Of a stretch of DNA of 64,000 nt, positions 1-12,544 are shown piece by piece; within the stretch, counting starts at the first letter, position 1; each line of letters begins with the position of its first letter. The translations under genes were made by a program, and so were the position numbers. Under the pieces are notes generated by a model. The model worked only from the letters and a program-made list of their open reading frames with translations, made no database searches and was not told where the DNA came from. This DNA is from Ligustrum vulgare (taxonomy: Eukaryota; Streptophyta; Magnoliopsida; Lamiales; Oleaceae): positions 32,436,614 through 32,500,613 of the forward strand of contig OY743184.1 of NCBI GenBank assembly GCA_963555705.1, written 5' to 3'.

Positions 1-877
1 GTAAGTCTCTCTTTGTTCTAAACTTGTTTTAATCTTTTAAAAGAGAGAAATTCCAATTAAGGAACTTTGATTATTTATGCTACATTTTTCATCATCATTT
101 GATTCATCAAAGTTCCATTGCCTAAACACTTTGAGCTTAACTCATTGTTAATTATTCAAGTGTGGCATCTCTTGGTACTTAATTTGATTCATTACTTTAA
201 CAAGAGATCATTTGAAAAACTTTGTTTGATTGCATTAAACTTTTCATTATCATTTGCATCAAAGTTTTTCTCTAACACTCGAGCTTAATTCATTGCTATC
301 TATTGAAGTGTTAGCCTAACTCTCTCGGTACTTAATTTGAGTATATCATTTGTTCAAGAGAGTTATTTCAATTGTAAATTCAATTCACTATATCTTATGG
401 TTTCGAGAGCCTTGTGAAAACTCGATTGTTGGTTTCGAGAGCCGTGTGAAAACTCGATTGTAAAGGATAGGCCCTCCTTGTTGTAAGTCGCCTAAGGATT
501 TGGTACTCCTTGTTGTAAGTTACCAAAATAGTGGATTTGGCCTTGCTCGTGACGGAGAGCTCGGTAACGGGGGACGTAGATCACATTGGTTGATTGAACC
601 TCCATAAATCGCGTTTGCACTCTCTTATCCCTTTTACTTACTTACATTGCACTTACTCTATTCTATCAATTTATATTGTGCAACACTATATCTAAGTGCT
701 ATACTTGCCTTATCAATTAAGTTTACACATATATAGCACACTACATTGATAGTTTAGTTACTTGTAACACTAAGTGCTCATATTTGTACCCATTGGTTTT
801 TAAGTTTGAGATTATTATCGAAAAAGTTTTATAAACCAATTCACCCCCCTCCTGGTTAGTTTACTCTTGGGCTAACA
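1..877 (+). mobile_element. Ty1/copia LTR, 3' part (5' end outside window)
   Basis: The stretch has no long ORF. It carries sequence seen at the 3' end of plant copia LTRs: a repeated GTGAAAACTCGATTG phrase, a GACGTAGATCACATTGG block, and a C-rich CAATTCACCCCCCTC segment near the end. It stops at ...GGGCTAACA (877), a canonical LTR CA end, and integrase coding sequence begins on the next base. It is therefore an insertion into the gypsy element at right. Whether it is a solo LTR or belongs to a longer element cannot be seen, because the left end is outside the window. An imperfect tandem repeat of about 165 bp (about 20-350) lies within it. Confidence 0.6.
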
Positions 878-1333
878 TGGGTTTGGGAACATTTGAGAAA
901 AGAGCGGTTTCCAGAACAACGCAAGTCAAAGTTACAACCGCGAGGGGATGGTCCATTCCAAGTGATTGAAAGGATCAACAACAATGCCTATAAATTAGAT
1001 CTTCCTGGTGAGTATAATGTTTCGGCGTCATTTAATGTTTCTGATCTATCTCCGTTTGATGCAGGTGCAGATTCGAGGTCGAATCCTTTCGAAGAGGGAG
1101 GGGATGATGTGATCCAGACCACGAACACAAGCCCGCACAAAGATCCATTGATAATCAAAGGAGGACCGATGACTCGACTGCAAACAAAGAGGGTCAATGA
1201 AGCAATGGACAAGTTAGTTCAAGGAACAATAGAAAACAATGTTCGTGTCATCAAAGGAAGCAAGTTCCATGTTGGGACCGAGCCAAAACGACGAGTGGAT
1301 CAACCTCATTCAAGCCGTCGAAGAAAATTGTGA
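878..1333 (+). pseudogene. Ty3/gypsy integrase C-terminus (fragment)
   Basis: The translation contains the C-terminal integrase signature of plant Ty3/gypsy polyproteins: RKERFPEQRKSKLQPRGDGP, then an YKLDLPGEYNVSASFNVSDL block, then a GPMTRLQTKRVNEAMDKLVQ tail. The catalytic core is missing because the copia LTR at left interrupts the gene just before the codons for VWEHLRKER. Near 1240 a second frame gives the more family-like tail (WINLIQAVEEN), so a frameshift is likely there. The nearest in-frame ATG is at 893, but that is not a real start; the frame opens from the LTR junction. Confidence 0.8.
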
Positions 1334-2198
1334 AAATTCAAGACTTACGGCCGTAACCCATAATTCTTACGGCCGTAATGAGTCCACTGTTGAAAACTGT
1401 GATTTTGAAGAAAATTGGACTTACGGCCGTAACGCAAATTTGTCACGGCCGTAACGCAGCCTCGGGTCAAAAACAAGAATTTCAGAATTGAGACTTACGG
1501 CCGTAAATAAAGTCTCACATCCGTAATGGTGAAACAGAAAGAGTCTTACGGCCGTAAGGGGAATTGTCATGGCCGTAAATAACAATACGCGTGAATTTAG
1601 GGTTTTTATTTATTTCCTTATTCTTTGGTGTTTGTTTCCTTGTTTAATTAAAACTCTTAACCTAGATTTTGACCCTATTTATAGGGATGTAATTTTCATT
1701 ATTCAGACACAACTTTGATATTATTAATTGAGAGGCTATTTGCTTTCACAACCTTTATTCTTTATTGAATAAAATCCGAACTTGCGAGTTAATCTTGTTT
1801 GTTCAAATCTTAGGTGATATTTATTTTCATTGTGATCAAGAGGTCAGCATATCTATTGATTGTGTTGGTTGCTTGGTTCAATTAATTTGAATCAATCTCG
1901 AAATCGTGGTTCTTTGGCGTTCTTGGGTCGATTATAATAATTTGTGGGTTGCGTAGCTACAATTGCTACGTGGTTTGCATCACAAGGGGGAGGGCTCCTT
2001 TAAACAAGCCGACACTCGATGTAGATGAAGTCGCTTATTTTGCATTGACTTTGATATGATGATATGTATATTGACATAGATAAGATTTAGTGAGAACGAG
2101 ATCTACCCTTTTCTTTTATATGAAACTACTGGGGTTAGTTTTAGTTCCCCTGATCTATCTTCTTGGTGGAGCCCCCGATTGATTCTACCATAGAGGTA
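1334..2198 (+). mobile_element. Gypsy 3' non-coding region and probable 3' LTR
   Basis: It follows the integrase tail. The sequence includes a possible TATA-like CTATTTATAGGG near 1674 and the phrase AATAAAATCCGAACTTGCG near 1770, both consistent with an LTR U3/R/U5. The last part (about 2134-2198) recurs at 33428-33489, where it runs on into the same sequence found at 21604. The 2198|21604 junction was therefore once continuous. I cannot fix the 5' boundary of the LTR. Confidence 0.45.
1345..1578. repeat. Interspersed TTACGGCCGTAA palindromes
   Basis: Five perfect copies of the 12-bp palindrome TTACGGCCGTAA start at 1345, 1367, 1421, 1495 and 1546. Partial copies lie near 1444, 1515 and 1568. 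The spacing is irregular (22-74 bp), and the motif is CpG-rich within AT-rich DNA downstream of the gypsy coding region. Confidence 0.9.
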
Positions 2199-3709
2199 TG
2201 ATAAGTGTATTTTATACGCTTATCTGTATGTCTAAATTAGAAGAAATTATTGTCGTTTTAGGATATATGCTATTTAATTTATGTTTATTTGTTTACTTTG
2301 TAGAAAATATCCCAAAAGGTGAAGAATGAAGCAATTAATGGAAAAAACGCACAATTGGATGTAAATTAGAGCTAAATTGAGTAGATGGGGGGTGATAACA
2401 TCAACCGGGAAACCTACATGGTGCCAAAGAGAAGAAATCAGAGGTTGGAGGTCCCAATTGAAGGAATTGAGAGCTTAAACGGGCAAATCGAGAAGAATAT
2501 AAAGTTTGGGGACTAAATCGCAACAATCAGAAGTTAAGGATCAAGGCGGCAATAAAAAGGCAGAGACCAACTTACATGATCGCAAAAAGATGGAAATTTC
2601 ACATCACGCGATCGCCACATGACTACTGCGCGATCGCGAGATGCCTTGAATTTATAACCCGAGAGTTTTAGTGTCTACCACGCGATCGCTAGGGTTTCCA
2701 CCACGCGATCGCGTGCTTATCCGATTGGGCCGCAGATCAGATTTTTCTCGCGTTTTTTTTAGTAGGCTTTTGGCTTTTTGACCTAGGTTTTCTCCAAAAC
2801 CTATATATACAACACAAGATGCACGAAAATCAGACATTTTCCTCTCCATAGAACGAGCCACAACAGAGATTTCAACATCAAATTCTTGGAGATTCAAGCA
2901 TCGTAGAGGGGCGTGAATTGAAGATACTTGAAGAATTGATAATTGGTGCAATCTTTCCATTCTTCTTTGTTATTTTCAATGAATGTTTTATTTTCTTGTT
3001 TTTGTTCTTTAATCAAGATTGTAACTAAATTCTACGTTGGGATGAACGATGTAGCCTAGTTAATTACCTTACTTCCATATGCCTTATTTTAACGCTTTAA
3101 TGCATGTGTTGATTTATTATTGCGTTTAATGCGTGAATGAACTAGCCACTCTTTCATGATTTTATGTGTTATTTCCATAATCCGAGAGGTGAGTTAATAA
3201 CATAGATCTAGGTAATAAATCCGGTAATTGAACAAGAGATAGAGATATACTCTTGTTATTATTGCGGTCGTGTGTGAATTCTTGCGTGTAATGCATCTAA
3301 ATAAGTAATATTCGGACCCGCTGTAGATATACAAGGTGACTTATTTAGGTAGGATTGATTTCAACTCGAGAGAGGAATCTCAATTTGAATTAGTGAATTC
3401 GATCGAACACATATTTAGAAAATAGAACCTGGAATTGGAATTGATTTAATTGGCTAGGCGAATTCGTGAATCCCAACTACTTTACAATATTATTTGAAAA
3501 CAAAACAATTTAACAATTCTTTTTAATTCATTAGTTAAATTTCTTAATTCTAGATTTTTATTCTTAAACTACTTTCATTTGTTCAAATAAAGTTAAGAAC
3601 TGACATATTTCGGTACTTAGTAAACAGTCCTCATGGGAACGATCACTCGACTCAAAAAGTCACTTTATTACTTGATTGGGATATCGTACACTTGAGATTT
3701 TACACAACA
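2199..3709 (+). mobile_element. Athila-like 5' LTR
   Basis: This 1511-bp LTR begins TGATAAGTG and ends ACACAACA just before the primer-binding site. Its 3' part (cctcatgggaacgatcactc... and ctcaaaaagtcactttatta) matches the solo LTR at 45265-46836, which ends with the equivalent phrases. The internal GCGATCGC palindromes (2608-2712) lie in its 5' half. No matching 3' LTR is seen in the window. Confidence 0.75.
2608..2712. repeat. GCGATCGC palindromes within LTR
   Basis: GCGATCGC occurs at 2608, 2630, 2682 and 2705, each flanked by further C/G (for example CACGCGATCGC). The same octamer cluster recurs in the internal region of the same element at 6733-6846. Confidence 0.9.
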
Positions 3710-3715
3710 AGTTTT

Positions 3716-3733
3716 TGGCGCCGTTTCCGGGGA
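3716..3733 (+). other. Primer-binding site (tRNA-Asp type)
   Basis: TGGCGCCGTTTCCGGGGA lies six bases after the LTR end. It differs by one base from the Athila primer site, which is complementary to the 3' end of tRNA-Asp. Confidence 0.85.
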
Positions 3734-3804
3734 CTGTTTTTACTAATATCGATACCAATAAGTTCTTACTTTAATTTGAATTTTATTTTGATTTATTTTA
3801 GTTT

Positions 3805-5622
3805 TTGTTTTATTTTCGATTTTTTTTATTCATGTTAAGAAGAACTAAATCTTTTGAATTGCTTCCTTTTGATACAGAAATTGAACGCACTTTTCGACAA
3901 AGGCGCAAACAACAGTTGGAAGCAGCTCAACACACAGATTTAGCAATGGCAGATAACAGAATTCAGGATGATCAGGGAAATCAACAAAATCTGCCAGCAG
4001 CTGTGAATGGACAGCAACAAAATCATGGAAGGAGCGTTTTAAGAGACTACATGGTCCCTCCTGTGGGGAACATTGGAACCTGCATAGTACCTCCTGTAAT
4101 CCGAGTTAATAATTTTGATATCAAGACTTCCTTGATATCCTTGATCCAAAATTCGTGCGTTTTTCATGGATTGTCATCTGAAGATCCTCATGCGCATCTT
4201 CAGACATTTTTGGAACTATGTGATATGCAACGCATGAATGGAGTTTCAGATGACGCCGTGAAATTAAAGCTATTCTCATTCTCTTTGGCGGACAAAGCAA
4301 AAGCTTGGTTTTACTCTTTGCCCCTACACACAATCACCACTTTTGAAGTTATGAGCCAGAAATTTGTAGATAAATTTTTCCCACCTGGCCACATGTCAAA
4401 GCTAAGGCGTGAGATTTTATCATTCAATCAACAACCTGAGGAATCAATTTTTGGGGCTTGGGAAAGGTTCAACGAGCTCATCAGACAGTGTCCTACACAT
4501 GGAATCGCTGATTGGATATTAGTTCAAACATTCTACAATGGGTTGACGAATGATAATAAAAAGTATGCAGACTCAGCAGTTGGAGGATCTGTAATGGATA
4601 TGACATATGAAGAAGCATCTGAGATTTTTGAGAAGATGGCTGGGAACAGTTACCAGTGGTACTTAGATAGAGCTACACCAAAGTCTGGGGGAATTCTTGC
4701 AGTTAGTGAGATTACAGCTTTAAATGCTAAGCTAGATGCTTTGACAAAGAAAATAGACAGCATGGGTGTACAACCAGTCAATTCAGTACAAATGGATTTG
4801 TGTGTTTTTTGCTTTGAGAATCACGCTGTAAATTTCTGCCCATTACAGCAAAATCAATCAAATCCAGAGCAGGTCAACTTCATGGAAAACAGACAGGAGG
4901 GTGGTCCATATTCACAAACATACAACCCAGAATGGAAGAATCACCCAAATTTCTCTTGGTCTAACAATCAGACTGTTCAGCGCCCACCTAGATTTCAGTA
5001 ACAGCAACAGCAACAATCTCAGAAAAACATATATGAGAACATAGAAGTGTTAATCCAGCTAGTCAAGAGTCAGAATGGAGAATTAATGAATCAAGCAGCT
5101 GAGATAAAGAATCTGAAGAGACAAATGGGTGAGTTAGCAGCGAGCAGTGCAACAAGACAGCCTGGACAGTTACCAAGCAACACTGAAACAAACCCTCGTG
5201 AGCATGTTAATGCAATAACAACAAGGAGCGGGGTTCAACTATCTGAAGTGACTGCAGAGGAATATGAAAAGTAAAAGAGCCAAAAGAAAAATGTGGTGGA
5301 AGAGCAGAAAAGTGAAAAAGAACAAGGGTCGACTCCTGAATTTCGAGAAAAAGTTGAAGAAGAAGTTCAAGTTAGACCGCCAGTCAAAGCTTATGTGCCC
5401 CCAGTTCCTTATCCACAGAGATTGAGAAAGCATCAGTTGGAGCAGCAGTTTGGAAAATTTTTGGAAATATTCAAGAAACTGCACATAAATATTCCTTTTG
5501 CTGAAGCCTTGGCTCAAATGCCACTCTACCTGAAATTCATGAAAGAAATGTTATCAAATAAAAGAAAGCTGGTAGATTATGAAACAGTAGCTCTCAGTGA
5601 GGAATCCAGTGCTATATTGTAG
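3805..5622 (+). pseudogene. Athila-like gag
   Basis: The reading frame runs from ATG 3805 and is broken by in-frame TAA at 4999-5001, TAA at 5272-5274 and TAG at 5620-5622. All pieces stay in one frame, so these are point mutations rather than indels. The central retrotransposon gag domain is clear (about residues 165-260: AKAWFYSLPL, FFPPGHMSKLRREILSFNQ, IRQCPTHGI, TFYNGL). A short cysteine cluster CVFCFENHAVNFC (about residue 332) looks like a degenerate zinc knuckle. The NAITTRSGVQL motif near 5210-5245 is typical of this lineage. The product would form the virus-like particle. Confidence is high on identity and low on function. Confidence 0.85.
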
Positions 5623-5640
5623 AAGAAATTACCACAAAAA

Positions 5641-6333
5641 TTGACTGATCGAGGGAGTTTTTCTATCCCTTGCACTTTTGGTAATTTCAGCTTCGATAAT
5701 GTTCGATGTGACTTAGGGGCTAGTGTTAATTTAATGCATTTGTCTGTATACAGGAAACTTGGTTTGGGAGAGCCTAAACCAACCAATATCACACTGAAGC
5801 TTGCCAAAAGATCCATTCAGTACCCATATGGGATAGTGGAGAATGTGATAATTAAGGTTGAAGTTTTTTTCTTCCCAGTCGACTTTGTGATCCTGGACAT
5901 GGAAGAGGACACTCAAATGCCCCTCATTCTTGGAAGGCCGTTCCTGGCTACTGGAAGAGCCTTAATCGACATTGAAAAGGGAGAAATCATTTTTAGGGTC
6001 GAGAAGAAACAAGTCACTTTCAGCATCAAGCCAAGGCAAAACCTTGAAGTTCTAAAAGAAAGTTGCTTCAAGGTGGAAGGAGTGATCCAGAAACCCGAAG
6101 AAAATGTGAAGTAAGGGATAAAACTTGAGAATGCTTCGATGTTACAAAGTGGGATTTTAGAAGCTAAGCAGGAGAGGAATAAATTGAAGAAGGAGGAAAA
6201 ACCAAATTTTAGTCAACAAAAAGTGGAAAAGGAGGTTTTGGACTTCAAGAAAGTGAGAAAATGGATCGAGAAGTGCAAGGCAGGTAATTGCAAGTTGTAC
6301 AGGGGTTCAAGAGGAACATTCATGCCTCTATGA
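5641..6333 (+). pseudogene. Athila-like aspartic protease and short pol tail
   Basis: This continues the gag frame. The protease shows the CDLGASVNLMHL active-site region (the lineage often has DLGA in place of DTGA) and the closing ILGRPFLATGRALIDIEKGE block. A TAA at 6112-6114 ends the longest piece. After it, 6139-6333 encodes a lysine-rich tail ending GSRGTFMPL. Reverse transcriptase, RNase H and integrase would normally lie between protease and tail but are missing, so an internal deletion or a non-autonomous gag-pro design is inferred. Confidence 0.8.
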
Positions 6334-6379
6334 CAAAGAAGTGCAAAAAGTCGAGCTTTAGACTAAAAAAGGAGCGCTT

Positions 6380-6397
6380 GTTGGGAGGCAACCCAAC
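6380..6397 (+). other. Hairpin after the coding region
   Basis: GTTGGG...CCCAAC forms a 6-bp stem around AGGCAA. The phrase TTGGGAGGCAACCCAAC is common just downstream of coding sequence in this lineage. Its role is unknown. Confidence 0.6.
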
Positions 6398-6730
6398 CTT
6401 TCTTCCCTTTTATTTACTATGCTTTAAGTATTAATTTCTTTATTTGTTTTAGATATTTGCATGGTAGGTAATTTGTTTAAGTGTTTCTCATGTTACATAT
6501 AAGGACACTTTTGCATGTTAGTCTATTGTTACAAATTTAGGTATGTCTTTAATTTTGCATGTTTTCATTAGACTAGGTTCTTAATTGTCATCCCAACTCA
6601 CACACACGCACTAGTTTGGATCATGAAGTTAATGTTGGAACGTCATTGCATAAATCATGAAGTGATTAGGGGGCTAAAAATGATTTTGAAAATCAAAAGT
6701 AGGAATTTTTTTCATAAATGCCGGGAACTA

Positions 6731-6846
6731 CACGATCGCGTACCAAGAGGCTCTGGCGATCGCGATTTTGCATTTAAAAATTTTAAAATCAACAGGTTTT
6801 AAAACCTTGAACCACGCGATCGCTGGCACTCCAGCCAGGCGATCGC
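6731..6846. repeat. Second cluster of GCGATCGC palindromes
   Basis: GCGATCGC occurs at 6756, 6816 and 6839, with the shorter CGATCGC at 6733. The cluster lies in the 3' untranslated part of the Athila-like element and uses the same octamer as the cluster inside its LTR. Confidence 0.9.
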
Positions 6847-7360
6847 GTGGCTATTCTGGGACCAAATTAGGCAGGTTAAGTGCTTTTCCTCATTCTTTCA
6901 AATTCAAACATTATAAACTCGTTTTCTCTCCCCAAATCACCTCATATTTGATCTCACATCTTGTATGCATGACATCAACACTTTGTTGCATGAATATCAT
7001 TGTTTACATGACTTCAAATTCCAATCATAGGTATGATCTCCTCACTTAAATCAAGTTTTAGTCAAAATTGTGAAATTCTCTTTTAGTTCTTCAATCTTGC
7101 AATTGTGAATTGTGAAGAATGGGCTTAGGGTAGTTGTTGGAGTTTGTGACTTTAGTAGACGAAAATTTTGGGTTCATTCATGCCTCCAAACCTATGCATA
7201 CCCTTCGATTCTTGCAATGCACACCATGTGTTTGATGAAATGCCACAAAGAAAGTTTTGTGCTAATTTTGAAATTCATTCGAGCATTTATCTTCATGACA
7301 TGTTTATCGATGTTTCTGTGTGTGTAGTGTATGAGTTAGTTCACATCTTGGCATTAAAAT

Positions 7361-8036
7361 TGTTGATCACAAAATCCGGCTAGACCTTGGACCAACACGT
7401 CTCAGCTCCTCCCTCTTGAACACGTGGATCTCCTGCGCACTAGGACAAACAATCAGCTTGCAAAGGGGGCCGAGGTGACTCCCGTTTGCACTCCGATGCC
7501 TAAGTCAGTACTCATTTTAAGCGAATATATATATATATATATATATATATTGGGTGTGGGAAATATAAGTTTGTAAAAGAGAGAAAAGGGAGTGAGAGAA
7601 GTATATTGTGAAGAGTGAGAAATTGCTAACCCCCCACTTGGAGACAATCGTGCTTTATTTATAGAGGAACTTGTTATCTCAGATCACGACACGTGGCATA
7701 CTTTACACTTGTCATCGCCCTAGCTCATGGAGGTGACAACCTCGCTTTTCAAACGTAATCATTACTACATTTCGTAGGGGATGGGCGCCTGTCACGTCTT
7801 GGTAAAAGTAGTGTCCCATCACTGACTCCATCTCTCTTCTGGTTAACGCCATAAAGCGCCCCGGCTGAGTATAAAGCACATCGGCTAAGCGTTAACCAGG
7901 TCGGCTAAAGAGGTTTTCTTGACATACCACCTCGGCATTCATCCCAAGGTGATATTTTAGGCCTTAGCTGCGGGTCAAGGTCCATTGGGCCTTTGCTGGT
8001 GGATCATTGTACCTTTCTTTGGGCCCTTATTCAACA
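7361..8036 (-). mobile_element. Tat element 3' LTR
   Basis: The 676-bp LTR matches 18914-19598. It contains an (AT)n tract near 7526-7550 that is also present in the partner LTR. The minus-strand sequence just internal to it, TTTGAGGGACTAG, is the probable polypurine tract. Confidence 0.88.
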
Positions 8037-8457
8037 CTAGTCCCTCAAATCCGAAGGGATCATTCATGGTTGTGTAGGATTTTCCATAATTTCCCATCAT
8101 TTAACCTTTTAAGGAGTCAATAATGATATTCCTTATGTAAGGTTCGGATCCATATTATAGCCGATCTTATGCCTCGGATTTTCCCTCCTGAATGGGAGCC
8201 GGGACCGTACTAACGCGCTTCTTAGGCGGCGCATTTAATTCAGAGGGGATATTGGTACCTATTTCCAAGAAATATATATATATATAAAACGATAGGGGAG
8301 TAGTATCTCGCCGCGCGTGGTATTCACTGTGGTAGCTGAACGGTTTTGTCCCTCCCTTTGACGGCTAGCGCTTTGATTAGCCCATTCTCCAAGAAGCATG
8401 GGTTAATCACATTAATCATATGGCTCACAAAAATCAAGGAATCTAGATTGTTAGTAT

Positions 8458-8469
8458 CCCTATAAATCC
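8458..8469 (+). promoter_or_regulatory. Possible TATA box for the antisense gene
   Basis: CCCTATAAATCC lies about 350 bp upstream of the antisense gene's ATG and outside the LTR. It is a reasonable TATA box for an internal promoter on the plus strand, but there is no transcript evidence here. Confidence 0.3.
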
Positions 8470-8813
8470 TTCTTCATTTTATTATTTCACCTTTTACTAC
8501 TTTCTAAGAGCCTTTGCAGCAATATTGTGGCGAGAGCTTGTTCCGTTCTTCTCTTCCTTACGAATTTAGTGTCTTTTCTTCAAGGGTTTTCTACCCAGCG
8601 CCCGCCTTTAACATTCCACAGTTTTTCTTGGCGAGTTCTTCATTCCAGTGCACAATTTCAAGCATTCGCCATCTGAAGGTAAACCTCTTGGTCTCTGTAT
8701 ACGCGAAACTTTTCTATTTTTAGTTTCTCATTGTGGGTTTGAAAATTTTGTTTTTGCACCTTGTTTTTCTTTCGTTGAGTCTAATCCACCTTTAAAACAA
8801 AAGAAAAAGAAAA

Positions 8814-11598
8814 ATGGAAAGAGTTGGGGGAACGGGTTCACAGGAAATGTTAGCGATGGCGATTCCCGTCAGAGGTTTCTGCCCCATCTCTTTATCGGTT
8901 TTTAGTTCCCGTTTCTTTAGGGAGCAGATTAAGAGGAGAAATAGGAAAACTAGTGGCATAATTTATTTGAGTGATTCTGATAGCGAAGAAGAAAAACACC
9001 AGAACTACATGGCTCATCTGTCATCCAAGGAGGAATCCGCGCTAAGAGAACTCCGAAGCAAACGAGACAGGGATTTGGGAAGAGAAAAGGCGGGGGGCTC
9101 CTCTTCAGGTCACCAGGACCTCGGCTTGATTGTTAGGGCACCGTTTAGGGCGCATAGGGAATAGTTGGGTTTGACTGCAGAGGAGATTGCTCAGGTAGAG
9201 GATTGGGTTGACCAGGTCGACAAATTTTCGGGCTACAATGTTGATCCCGATCCAAACCCAGAGTCATGGGAAAGCAGTGAGGTTGCTACTGAAATCCAAA
9301 GGGTCGATTTGGCCGCGGCTTCGGCAAAATTCAGGTTTCCAGAAGGGGTCCATTTGGTGCACCCTACCCCTTCCTGCCGACCTTACAGCCCTCCCCCAGG
9401 CCAGGCGGCTATATGCTACGATGCCCTTTCTTGCGGGATGAGGCTCCCCCTGCACCCTTTCTTCAGGGCATTGCCTAGGAGCTATAACTTGTGCCCCTAC
9501 TAGCTGGCCCCCAATTTCTGGACTCAGGATGTGGGGACTTGGTTGGCATGGAAAGAGGTCAACCCTGATCATCCCATCTCACTGCACATCATTCACACTC
9601 TCTGTACTTTGAAGAAATCAGTTAGGAGGGAGAGAGACGTGAGACCGGATGTTAAGGATTGGTATTATTTGTCCCCCAGAGGCTCTTATACTCCTGTTAT
9701 TACCGGTCACCCTACCTCAATAAAAAACTGGAGGAACCAGTGGTTCTGGGTTGCTGGGGAGTGGCAGAGTTCCCCTGTGGACCCTAGTCGAGAAATTACA
9801 GTTCCCCGAACTCTTTCCCTACCTAATGAGTCTTGTATTTGCTTTAGGGTCTTTAAGTGTCATGCATCTTTTGCTCATTCATCCATATTCACTTTTCTTG
9901 ACTGCTTCTTAACATATTATTGGCTTATGGCAGGGGACACTTTTGCCCGTCTCCTTCCTGACGCAGATCTAGCGGCAGTAAGGCGTCTATTTGCCTATAA
10001 GGGCACTTTCCAAGGGGTCATCCAACAGAACAAATTATTCGTTAAGCACGGTCTTATGCGAGCCATGAGTAAGTTCGCCTCCTTATTGCTGTTACATCTT
10101 GTGTTCTTTTCCGTTCATAACCCCATCTTCCTCCTTTCCTTGCTAGGTTCCAAAGAATTCCCAAAAATTTCTTTAAAGGGCCTCATGGCTACGAAGATCC
10201 CTCCGGCTCTACGCCACGGGAGCGAGGTTGAAAGAAAGCAAAAAGCGATTTTGGCCGACCTGCAAATTGGGGTGGCAAAGGAAGTGTCTGAGAAGTCTAC
10301 TACCCAACTCCAGGGCCCTCTTCCAGCTCTACTGCCACCGCCCACTCTACTGCCAGTGGGTCCCCAACAGCCCAACATTGCTGGGGAGGCAGATCCTGAA
10401 AAAGGCATCGCCAAAGGAAAAGGGAAGAGGTCGGATAGGGGCGGATCCAAGATAGCAGGGAGACTAAGGATGTCTCAGTACCACCTTTCTTATCCGAGGA
10501 CATATCGGAGCAAGCACCTGAGGAGGAGTCCGCCCCCTTAAAAAGGCTCAGGAGAGGCAAAGGCAAGGAATCCACTTCCGCACCTCTGCCACCAATGATC
10601 GAGGAACTGGAGGACGAGCCATCTGTGCCCATCCTAGGCCTGGCTTATGAAGTGACACCAGAGGGGGCGGAAGAGCTCAGGCATATTAAAACCAGCATCC
10701 TCCCAAGAGATTTCACTTTCAGCTCTTCGTTGTTCGACTCCCCCAGTTTGCCTCCAGCCCGGGCGGCCTTAATTACTGAACAGTTTTGGACAGAGGGTTG
10801 GGCCGCCTTTTCCTCTAGTGCTACTCCATCTAGGAAGCTGCTCACTGCCAAGGCTATGAATGCCATAGCCCTGGCCTTCATTGACGAGGTAGAGTCCTCC
10901 GTGGAGGTAGCTCAACGGGACAAGAGGGATGCTGAGACTGCTCTCCGCCACGCTGATAATATGCTCAAGGAGATCAATGACCTCAAGGCCCAGCTGTCCA
11001 TAGCCTGCAAATCTTCTTCAGAAGAGAGGGCTAATGCGAAACGCCTCCAAGAGGACAACGACAAATTGAAGCATGACCTCCAGGCCTCTGAGTCAGACGT
11101 GGCGGTCTTGTGCAAGAAATTGGATGATTCCAACCGTGCACAGTCTATTGCCTCTGAGGCCCTGGCCGCCGCTAATGCAGCCAAGTTGAAGCTAGAAGCT
11201 GAAGTGGCAGAGGTAAATGAAAAGCTGGGGATGGAGTTGGAGGCTAGGAAGAAGGCTGAGGAGGATTACACCTCCCTGGAGAAACATATTGACTCCAGAA
11301 TTGCTGAGGCCTTGGAGCGTACCATTGCAGCTAGGGTGCAGGAGGTTCTGGGTGAAGAAGTTTCGAAGGCAGTTCAGAACTTCAAGGATACTTTCGAAGA
11401 TACCCCAGAATACGAGGCTATGTGAGGGTTTTTGGGAACTTGGGGGCCAGAATGGCCTTAGGGGACGTGAAGGAAGCTTTTCCAACATTGGACCTGTCCT
11501 CCATTGAGGCTTTTTACCCCGAGCCTCAAGGTGCTCCTGCGGACCCTCTGGACACATCTGAAAAAGGCCCCTTGGAAGATGTCCCTCCTCCACAATAA
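8814..11598 (+). pseudogene. Antisense ORF of Tat element (PF04195-like protein with coiled coil)
   Basis: This gene is read opposite to gag-pol. The N-terminal half has the gypsy-associated plant transposon domain (FPEGVHLVHPTPSCRPY, CGMRLPLHPFFRALPRSYN, LAPNFW, WYYLSPRG). The C-terminal half (about 10890-11380) is a long alanine- and glutamate-rich coiled coil. Two GT-AG introns are visible, at 9835-9933 (99 bp) and 10069-10146 (78 bp), both multiples of three. Damage includes in-frame TAG at 9162-9164 and 9501-9503, a frame change between about 10385 and 10450, and a one-base loss at about 11422. After that last lesion the frame resumes as VFGNLGARMALGDV and ends at TAA 11596-11598. Such antisense ORFs are known from Tat/Grande elements; their function is unknown. 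Confidence 0.75.
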
Positions 11599-12544
11599 TC
11601 CTCTTCTGCATTTGTTAGTTTAGTTTTGTTAGTTTAGTTTTTGTTTTCTTCTTCTCTTTCTTTTTTGTAAGTGCCCCGGCACCTGATATTGTAAATGCCT
11701 CATTTTTATGAATGAAATAGATTATTCATATTTCGGCGCAGCAACGTTTTTAACTGCTTAATCATGAGTATTTCCAAGTGCGAATACTTCGTAATTGTAT
11801 GACGATATGCGAGAATCTGTAAATGTCTTTGTAAATGTCTGTAAATGTCTAATGTCTAGTCCCTCAGATTTAACGAGCTTAATGCGTTCACACTTTCTGG
11901 TTAGATCTGATCTTGACCAACTTTTGAGCAGTTTTTACCTTATATTCAATAACACCTATTCTTACAACTTTGCACGAACTTCTGTTTATGGCATGCCTAC
12001 TTTCAATCTATACGTCGTGGTTATGGTGTAAATTCGCAAGAGTCATTCGTTTTTTTTAACGAAGTGCGCATGTGTTTTTGCAATAGAAATAATATAGGGA
12101 CTTTTACGTTTGAATCCAAAGTATTTAGTACACATGTCTCGTGAGCGTTTCGTTTAAGTGTACGTATGAAAGTATCAATAACTTTGCGGAAACATTTAAT
12201 ATTTCGCACGAGAGAGCACCGTATGAACTAACTTATCGTTTGAAGAACTTTGGTTCATATGACAATGTTTGAGGCACTTATGTCTGAGTTTGTATGGATT
12301 TCTTTTGCCAACACACTCAATTTTTTACACAGTGATCACCGTGTGGGCTTTATAAGAGTCCCTTGTTTTCAACAGTTTTTACGCGTGGCGTGGACATATG
12401 GTGTTATGACCGAAATAATTTTGGAACTTGCATTTATCCATTGTGTTTGTCTAATATAGAAATTGGCGTAATTTTCGACGCAGCTCACCCATGATTTTAT
12501 GAAATCATATGGTAATGTTGCAATCATAGAGGAGGAATTTGGTT
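11599..12544. other. Spacer between converging antisense gene and pol
   Basis: This AT-rich sequence lies between the ends of two converging coding regions. I see no coding signal or repeat in it apart from short TGTAAATGTCT echoes near 11818-11850. It should hold the terminators of both transcripts. Confidence 0.5.
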